The notes under the pieces are model-generated. The model ran no database searches. It was not told the DNA's origin and was given only the letters and a program-made list of their open reading frames with translations. Below are positions 1 to 4,049 of a stretch of DNA of 5,158 bases, piece by piece. The DNA is taken from positions 1 through 5,158 of the forward strand of contig CAJYKY010000169.1 in NCBI GenBank assembly GCA_913775005.1, written 5' to 3'. The DNA is from an uncultured Achromobacter sp. Its GTDB lineage: Bacteria > Pseudomonadota > Gammaproteobacteria > Burkholderiales > Burkholderiaceae_B. Both the position numbers and the translations under genes were made by a program. Every line of letters starts with the position of its first letter. The first letter of the stretch is position 1.

Positions 1-2
1 TG

Positions 3-32
3 ACTGACGCGGTGCAGGGCGCGCCGAAGTAA
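3..32 (+). CDS. C-terminal end of an upstream gene (partial)
   Basis: Reading from base 3 gives nine codons (TDAVQGAPK) and then a TAA stop. An intrinsic terminator follows about 57 bp later, as expected for the last gene of a plus-strand unit. The fragment is too short to identify a family, and the reading frame is inferred only from this position and the terminator. The other two plus frames hit TGA at bases 1-3 and 5-7, which makes frame 3 the natural choice. Confidence 0.45.
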   Translation, partial: TDAVQGAPK

Positions 33-88
33 GCGGCCCGAGGCGCATCCCGGGTCGGCCTGGCCCTTCACGCCTGACCAATGAAATC

Positions 89-122
89 AAGCGCGGCTTC
101 GCAAGATGCCGCGCTTTTTTTT
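89..122 (+). terminator. Rho-independent terminator of the upstream gene
   Basis: A perfect 9-bp inverted repeat (AAGCGCGGC at 89-97, GCCGCGCTT at 108-116) encloses a 10-nt loop and runs straight into eight T residues (115-122). This is a textbook intrinsic terminator reading rightward. It separates the upstream gene from the AT-rich control region that follows. Confidence 0.9.
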
Positions 123-171
123 GCGCGTTGCGGCCTGGCGGACCGCCCGCAATGCCGCGAGTTCCCTGGGC

Positions 172-190
172 GATAGCAAATCTTGCTATC
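172..190. promoter_or_regulatory. 19-bp perfect palindrome, operator candidate
   Basis: GATAGCAA (172-179) and TTGCTATC (183-190) are perfect inverted copies separated by three bases. The element lies 52 bp upstream of the -35 hexamer of the DUF2325 promoter and outside any gene. Its size and symmetry fit a dimeric transcription-factor site, but I do not recognise the regulator. As RNA it would form a hairpin, extended by two G-C pairs past a bulged C171 and followed by CCTTTTC. A weak back-up terminator is therefore the alternative reading. Confidence 0.5.
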
Positions 191-241
191 CCTTTTCATA
201 AGCTCATAAATATTATTAAATAAGAACCGATCTCATTTAAG

Positions 242-269
242 TTGACTAAAAAATAGGAATCATTATCAT
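242..269 (+). promoter_or_regulatory. Sigma70-like promoter of the DUF2325 gene
   Basis: TTGACT (242-247) matches the -35 consensus at five of six bases. After a 16-bp spacer, TATCAT (264-269) matches the -10 consensus at five of six. The surrounding 180-270 stretch is strongly AT-rich compared with the rest of the window. Transcription would start near 276, leaving a leader of roughly 27 nt before the ATG at 303. A Fur-box-like sequence covers the spacer and the -10 element. Confidence 0.6.
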
Positions 270-273
270 TACA
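255..273. promoter_or_regulatory. Fur-box-like operator over the -10 element
   Basis: On the minus strand the site reads TGTAATGATAATGATTCCT. It shares 13 of 19 positions with the classical Fur box GATAATGATAATCATTATC, including an uninterrupted 10-base match (TAATGATAAT). It overlaps the spacer and -10 hexamer of the candidate promoter, where bound Fe2+-Fur would exclude RNA polymerase. Repression under iron-replete conditions is inferred. The match is good but imperfect, and an AT-rich region raises the chance of coincidence. Confidence 0.6.
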
Positions 274-302
274 TCCAGGCTCAACGACCAGTGAGGTTCA
301 TC

Positions 303-626
303 ATGACGGCAGGACTCAGTGCAGTAGTGGTTGGCGCAGATCGACTGGGCAATATTCCGGATCTGCTTAAAGGACACAATATTTCGATCACGCACCACAT
401 CAGTGGCCGCGATCCCTCCCATCAGAAAAAGACGCTTCAACTGCCCTCGGGCACGCAACTGGTCATTTTGCTGACCGACTTCCTGGGACACAACGTCATG
501 AAGACCTTCCGCAACGCCGCGCAGCGTGGCGGCATCCGGGTCGTGGCTTGTCGCCGTTCCGTGTGCAGCATGCAGCAAGCCTTGCAGCAATGCGGCCTTT
601 GCCCGCGCGCGGGCACGGTGCACTGA
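303..626 (+). CDS. DUF2325 family small protein
   Basis: This 107-residue soluble protein looks like a DUF2325 member (PF10087), a family without a settled biochemical function. The recognisable pattern runs from an N-terminal beta strand with a GADRLGNIP segment (about 11-19), through a DG-type HISGRDP stretch (32-38), to VILLTDFLGHNVMKTFRNAAQ (54-74), then VVACRRSVC (80-88). There is no signal peptide or membrane segment. Four cysteines lie near the C-terminus (83, 88, 97, 100), including CGLC, which could bind metal or form disulfides. I chose ATG at 303 because TGAGG at 292-296 sits 6 nt upstream. An in-frame GTG at 291 would overlap that ribosome site. The gene is monocistronic, between its own promoter with a Fur-box-like site and a terminator at 726-764. 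A link to iron or redox status is inferred from the operator and cysteines, not from family knowledge. Confidence 0.85.
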   Translation: MTAGLSAVVVGADRLGNIPDLLKGHNISITHHISGRDPSHQKKTLQLPSGTQLVILLTDFLGHNVMKTFRNAAQRGGIRVVACRRSVCSMQQALQQCGLCPRAGTVH

Positions 627-725
627 TCGAGCCTGTTTGCCGCTGGAACACAAGATAACTGGGGAGGCCGGTACACGGCCTGCGATTGACGGGTATTCAA
701 GCCCGCGATCGTGAAGAGCAAATTA

Positions 726-764
726 AAAACGCCGTCGGAAATATCCGACGGCGTTTTGCTTTTT
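726..764. terminator. Bidirectional intrinsic terminator
   Basis: A perfect 14-bp inverted repeat (726-739 with 744-757) closes on an AATA loop. A-rich sequence on the left and T-rich on the right supply U-tracts in both directions. It lies between the convergent DUF2325 gene (ending at 626) and the NlpC/P60 gene (ending at 813), and probably serves both. The rest of the 627-812 gap holds only short weak dyads, such as GGCCG/CGGCC at 666-680, and no gene I can support. Confidence 0.9.
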
Positions 765-812
765 GGGGGATGGCGCCGGCTCGCTCGCTTGTGCGACGAT
801 GCCGGCTATGAA

Positions 813-1469
813 TCAGTTGGCCGCGCGGGCGGAAGCCATCAGGCTGTTGTCCAGGCGGCGGGCGCCGTTGTAGCGCTTGGTCCAGTAGGCCATGGTCATG
901 TTTTCCACGCGCACCACGCCACCGGCGCTGGGCGAGTGCACGAAGCGGTCGTCGCCCAGGTAGATGCCCACGTGGGAATAGCGGCGGCCCATCGTGTTGA
1001 AGAAGACCAGATCGCCGGCCTTCAGTTCGTTCTTGGCGACGGAGATGCCTTGTTGAGCAATTTCAGCGGCGTTTCGGGGCAGCTTCAGGCCCAGCGAGCG
1101 TTCGGCCGAGTAAGCGACGAGACCGCTGCAATCAAAACCGGTGTCGGGGGAACTGCCGCCGAAGCGGTAGCGGATGCCCAGGTAGTTCAGGGCTTCGCTG
1201 ACCATGGCGTTGTCGCTGCTGACGCCGGAATGCGTCTGGCGTTCACGCTTGAATTTTTGTACTACCAGCATGCCGATGGGGTCATCGGCGGTGGCAACCC
1301 ATTCCATTTCGTACGGGTCAATCTCGGACGTATGGGCGGTTGACTTCGTGTTAGTGCCAGCACAACCTGCCAGGCCCGCCACACATGCCATCAACGCGAG
1401 CGTACGCAACCCGCGCAGTGTCTGGCCAGTGGATGAATTGAATCGCGCGAGGATGGAGTGTCGATGCAT
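813..1469 (-). CDS. NlpC/P60 (C40) family lipoprotein peptidase
   Basis: This is a predicted outer-membrane lipoprotein of 218 residues, likely to cleave peptide bonds in peptidoglycan stem peptides, as many NlpC/P60 enzymes do. The N-terminus has an arginine-containing n-region and a hydrophobic stretch (LRTLALMACVAGLAGC). The lipobox LAGC puts the lipidated cysteine at residue 36, and Ala at +2 favours outer-membrane sorting. The NlpC/P60 domain covers about 85-205. Catalytic residues are visible as Cys114 in FDCSGL, His166 in SHVGIYLG and His178 in FVHSPS. No LysM or SH3 binding domain is present, so it is a minimal single-domain form similar in layout to Spr/NlpC. The ATG at 1467-1469 is preferred, with a weak AGG just upstream. 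An in-frame GTG at 1506-1508 would add 13 residues before an already long n-region. The gene stands alone, transcribed away from prpE. The exact substrate bond cannot be told from sequence. Confidence 0.9.
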   Translation of the reverse strand: MHRHSILARFNSSTGQTLRGLRTLALMACVAGLAGCAGTNTKSTAHTSEIDPYEMEWVATADDPIGMLVVQKFKRERQTHSGVSSDNAMVSEALNYLGIRYRFGGSSPDTGFDCSGLVAYSAERSLGLKLPRNAAEIAQQGISVAKNELKAGDLVFFNTMGRRYSHVGIYLGDDRFVHSPSAGGVVRVENMTMAYWTKRYNGARRLDNSLMASARAAN

Positions 1470-1551
1470 TCGCCTGGGGATGACTTGCCAAATGACAGCA
1501 AAAACCACGGGATTAGCCGCGGATCGAGCCGAGATGTCAGCAAAATCAACA

Positions 1552-1582
1552 ATTATCTACAACTTCGCGGGGATTCTACCAA
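1552..1582 (-). promoter_or_regulatory. Possible promoter of the NlpC/P60 gene
   Basis: On the minus strand GATAAT (plus coordinates 1552-1557) matches the -10 consensus at five of six bases. TTGGTA (1577-1582) could be the -35, but the spacer is 19 bp, longer than ideal. The leader to the ATG at 1469 would be about 75 nt. I found no better hexamer pair in 1470-1640 on this strand, so this is a tentative call. Confidence 0.3.
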
Positions 1583-1588
1583 ACTTTT

Positions 1589-1635
1589 ATTACCGCTCTA
1601 GGAAGAAACGGTAATGTTTCCATGCAACGTGGAAA
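1589..1635. repeat. Cluster of interlocking inverted repeats upstream of prpE
   Basis: Three dyads overlap in 47 bp: ATTACCG/CGGTAAT (1589-1595, 1609-1615), GAAAC/GTTTC (1605-1609, 1616-1620) and TTTCCA/TGGAAA (1617-1622, 1630-1635). All are perfect in their arms. They end 22 bp before the candidate -24/-12 promoter, at about -95 to -49 from its predicted start. That position suits an activator binding site. Which factor binds is unknown; a PrpR-like enhancer-binding protein is one possibility. Confidence 0.45.
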
Positions 1636-1656
1636 TTTGGTGGAACATTTTGACTT

Positions 1657-1673
1657 GTGGCAAGCCTCGTGCA
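1657..1673 (+). promoter_or_regulatory. Candidate sigma54 (-24/-12) promoter for prpE
   Basis: TGGCAAG (1658-1664), four bases, then GTGCA (1669-1673) resembles the RpoN consensus TGGCACG-N4-TTGCA with one mismatch in each block. The invariant GG (1659-1660) and GC (1671-1672) are separated by exactly 10 bp, as required. Transcription would begin near 1684, about 72 nt before the prpE ATG. Enterobacterial prpBCDE is known to use sigma54 with the activator PrpR, which makes this placement plausible. No good sigma70 pair was seen nearby. Confidence 0.55.
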
Positions 1674-1744
1674 AGGTTCGCCTACCAGAATGACCAAAAG
1701 ATTCGAAAAGAAATCAATCAGCCTTAAGGCGTACGAACAATACC

Positions 1745-1750
1745 AGGAGA
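1745..1750 (+). promoter_or_regulatory. prpE: Ribosome binding site that fixes the prpE start
   Basis: AGGAGA lies 5 nt before the ATG at 1756. The frame is open further upstream to 1657, but that extension would begin inside the candidate promoter and adds 33 residues that do not resemble the PrpE N-terminus. The site therefore decides in favour of 1756. Confidence 0.85.
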
Positions 1751-1755
1751 CAAGC

Positions 1756-3645
1756 ATGCAAAAAACCCGGGATTTCCATTACAGATCATTGCATGACCGC
1801 GATGCGTTCTGGCGCGAGGAGGCGGGACGCGTTCATTGGGAAACGCCGTTTCAGTCTGTGCTGGATTTCTCGCGTCCACCATTCGCCAAGTGGTTTGTGG
1901 GCGGCAAAACCAATCTTTGCTACAACGCGGTGGACCGATGGCTGCCCACGCAGGCTGAGCAGCCCGCGCTGATCTGGGTGTCTACCGAAGTGGACCGCGA
2001 GCAGATCTATACCCGGCAGGACGTCTATGAAGAGGTCAACGCCGCTGCCGCCATGCTCAAAGCGTTGGGCGTCGGGCGCGGCGACCGGGTGCTGCTGTAC
2101 ATGCCGATGGTGCCGGAAGCCGTGTTCACCATGCTGGCCTGCGCCCGGATCGGGGCGGTGCATTCGGTGGTGTTCGGCGGCTTTGCGTCGGTCAACCTTG
2201 CACAGCGCATCGATGACGCGGCGCCTAAGGTGGTGGTGTGTACGGACGGCGGCTCGCGCGCGGGCAAAGTCGTGCCCTACAAGCCGCTGCTGGACCGGGC
2301 CCTGGGATTGGCGAAATCGCCGCCCGCCGCTGTCGTGGTGTTCGACCGCGGCCTGGCGCCGTTTGAACCGGTGGCCGGGCGCGACCTGGACTACGCCACG
2401 CTGCGCGAACAGCATCGCGGCGCGCGGGTGCCGGTAGAGTGGCTGGAATCGTCCGAACCCAGCTACATCCTCTATACGTCTGGCACCACGGGCAAACCCA
2501 AGGGGGTGCAGCGCGACACTGGCGGCTACGCCGTGGCGCTGGCCTCGTCCATGGAATACCTGTTCAACGGCCGCGCGGGCGACACGTTCTTCTGCACCAG
2601 CGACATCGGCTGGGTCGTGGGGCATTCCTATATCGTCTATGGCCCGCTGATCGGCGGGCAGGCGACGGTGCTGTACGAAGGCACCCCGGTGCGCCCGGAT
2701 GGCGCAATCTTGTGGAAGCTGGTGGAGCAATTCGGCGTGAACACGCTGTTTTCCGCGCCCACGGCCGTGCGCGTGCTCAAACGCCAGGATCCGGCGCTGC
2801 TCAAGCGGCACGACCTTTCCACGCTGCGCGCCGTGTATCTGGCCGGCGAGCCGCTGGATGAACCGACCGCGCAGTGGATTTCCGAGGGGCTGGGCAAACC
2901 CATCATCGACAACTACTGGCAGACCGAATCCGGCTGGCCCATCTTGTCGGCTCAGCCGGGCGTGGAAAAGGTGCCTACCCGTTTCGGCAGCCCGTCGTTT
3001 CCGGTTTACGGCTTTGACGCACGCATCGTCAGCGAAACCACGGGCGAAGACCTCGGGGCCGAGGAAAAGGGCGTGGTGGCCATTGTGCCGCCGCTGCCGC
3101 CGGGCGCCATGTCCACCATCTGGGGCGACGACGCCCGCTTCGTGCAAACCTATTTCACGTCCATTCCCGGGCGGCAGGTGTATTCCACCTTCGATTGGGG
3201 GCGGGTCGATGCCGACGGCTATTGGTTCATCCTTGGGCGCACGGATGACGTCATCAACGTAGCGGGCCATCGCCTGGGCACGCGCGAAATCGAAGAATCG
3301 GTCAACAGCCACAACGCCATTGCCGAATGCGCCGTGGTGGGCGTGGCGGATGCGCTCAAGGGCCAGGTGGCGATGGCGTTTGCGGTGCTGAAGAATCCGA
3401 CAGGGGCCGACACAGAGGAAGGGGCAAAGCAGCTGGAAGGCGATATCATGCGGCTGGTGGAAGATCAGCTGGGGGCCGTGGCCAAGCCCGCCCGGATCCG
3501 GTTTGTGGGCGCCTTGCCCAAGACCCGGTCCGGCAAAGTGTTGCGCCGTGCGATTGTCGCCGTGTGCGAAGGCCGCGATCCCGGAGACCTGACAACCATC
3601 GAAGACCCAACCGCCCTGGAACAGATCAAGGAGTCGCTGCAATGA
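1756..3645 (+). CDS. prpE: Propionate--CoA ligase (propionyl-CoA synthetase)
   Basis: PrpE is a cytoplasmic enzyme of the ANL superfamily. It converts propionate, ATP and CoA to propionyl-CoA, AMP and PPi by way of a propionyl-adenylate. The 629-residue protein has the usual family length and aligns well from memory with E. coli PrpE end to end. An ACAS_N segment (about 6-60; WETPFQSVLDFSRPPFAKWF) is followed by the AMP-binding domain. The phosphate loop is YTSGTTGKPKG (240-250), and motif A5 is NYWQTESGWP (386-395), the PrpE version rather than the WWQTETGG of acetyl-CoA synthetase. The hinge is GRTDDVINVAGHRLGT (494-509). The C-terminal domain ends in PKTRSGKVLRR (588-598) with catalytic Lys594, the residue that Pat-type acetyltransferases modify in homologues. 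All key residues are intact. Its stop overlaps the next start (ATGA). No prpB, prpC, prpD or prpR lies in the window, so propionyl-CoA must be processed by enzymes encoded elsewhere. Activity on acetate or other short acids cannot be excluded. Confidence 0.95.
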   Translation: MQKTRDFHYRSLHDRDAFWREEAGRVHWETPFQSVLDFSRPPFAKWFVGGKTNLCYNAVDRWLPTQAEQPALIWVSTEVDREQIYTRQDVYEEVNAAAAMLKALGVGRGDRVLLYMPMVPEAVFTMLACARIGAVHSVVFGGFASVNLAQRIDDAAPKVVVCTDGGSRAGKVVPYKPLLDRALGLAKSPPAAVVVFDRGLAPFEPVAGRDLDYATLREQHRGARVPVEWLESSEPSYILYTSGTTGKPKGVQRDTGGYAVALASSMEYLFNGRAGDTFFCTSDIGWVVGHSYIVYGPLIGGQATVLYEGTPVRPDGAILWKLVEQFGVNTLFSAPTAVRVLKRQDPALLKRHDLSTLRAVYLAGEPLDEPTAQWISEGLGKPIIDNYWQTESGWPILSAQPGVEKVPTRFGSPSFPVYGFDARIVSETTGEDLGAEEKGVVAIVPPLPPGAMSTIWGDDARFVQTYFTSIPGRQVYSTFDWGRVDADGYWFILGRTDDVINVAGHRLGTREIEESVNSHNAIAECAVVGVADALKGQVAMAFAVLKNPTGADTEEGAKQLEGDIMRLVEDQLGAVAKPARIRFVGALPKTRSGKVLRRAIVAVCEGRDPGDLTTIEDPTALEQIKESLQ

Positions 3646-4049
3646 ATACCAAACCCGTGCTGAGCGCCGAAGACGTCAAGAAGATTCTCGCCGCGGCCGA
3701 AGCACACGCCGTGCAGAACAAGTGGGCCGTGACCATCTCGGTGGTCGATGATGGCGGCCATCTGCTGGGCATGCTGCGCCTGGACGACGCGGCCCCGATC
3801 TCGGCGCACATTGCACCGGCCAAGGCCAAGACGGCCGCGCTGGGCCGCCGCGAATCGCGCATCTATGAAGAAATGATCAACGGCGGCCGCGTGTCGTTTC
3901 TGTCGGCACCGCTGATCGAAGGCATGCTGGAAGGCGGCGTGCCGGTCACCGTCAATGGCCACGTGGTGGGCGCTGTCGGCGTGTCGGGCGTGAAGTCCAC
4001 CGAAGACGTGCTGATCGCACAAGCTGGCATTGCCGCGCTGGGTCTGTGA
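3642..4049 (+). CDS. GlcG/HbpS-like (DUF336) heme-binding family protein
   Basis: This is a 135-residue protein of the GlcG/HbpS family (PF03928, formerly DUF336). Members form small oligomers; Streptomyces HbpS binds and degrades heme, but most proteobacterial members lack an assigned reaction. Family marks are the N-terminal helix LSAEDVKKILAAAEAHA (7-23), strand VVDDGGHLL (34-42), PAKAKTA (59-65), LEGGVPV (96-102) and GAVGVSG (110-116), with a closing TEDVLIAQAGIAAL helix. There is no signal peptide, so it appears cytoplasmic, unlike secreted HbpS. The ATG overlaps the prpE stop by 4 nt, and AAGGAG at 3628-3633 gives an 8-nt spacing. Co-translation with prpE is therefore likely. Neighbourhood suggests a part in short-chain acid metabolism or in servicing an enzyme of that pathway, but the sequence does not show which. 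The heme-binding label is by family only. Confidence 0.88.
   Translation: MNTKPVLSAEDVKKILAAAEAHAVQNKWAVTISVVDDGGHLLGMLRLDDAAPISAHIAPAKAKTAALGRRESRIYEEMINGGRVSFLSAPLIEGMLEGGVPVTVNGHVVGAVGVSGVKSTEDVLIAQAGIAALGL

Noticed and set aside
246..653. 135-codon minus-strand frame over the DUF2325 gene
   Set aside because: It overlaps the DUF2325 reading frame entirely and would end within that gene's promoter. It has no recognisable domain.
666..705. Small hairpins GGCCG/CGGCC and CGGG/CCCG after the DUF2325 gene
   Set aside because: The stems are only 4-5 bp, lack a T-run, and are expected often by chance in GC-rich DNA. The 14-bp stem at 726-757 is the real terminator.
711..1343. 210-codon plus-strand frame across the NlpC/P60 gene
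   Set aside because: It starts in the terminator region and lies antisense to a gene with intact catalytic Cys/His/His residues. It shows only Ala/Gly/Val-rich shadow sequence.
1650..1655. TTGACT as a sigma70 -35 element for prpE
   Set aside because: The hexamer is good, but no acceptable -10 occurs 16-18 bp downstream (AAGGTT at 1673-1678). The overlapping -24/-12 pattern fits better.
1657..1755. Upstream extension of PrpE by 33 residues
   Set aside because: The extension would start within the candidate promoter and lacks a ribosome site. AGGAGA at 1745-1750 points to the ATG at 1756, and the 629-residue length suits the family.
1786..3642. 618-codon open frame on the minus strand opposite prpE
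   Set aside because: It is fully antisense to an unmistakable PrpE. Its composition is rich in His, Arg, Gly and Ala with no recognisable domain, as expected for the complement of a high-GC gene.
1756..3645. Acetyl-CoA synthetase (Acs) instead of PrpE
   Set aside because: The NYWQTESGWP motif, the N-terminal WETPFQSVLDFSRPPFAKWF stretch and the close end-to-end resemblance to PrpE separate it from Acs, which carries WWQTETGG.
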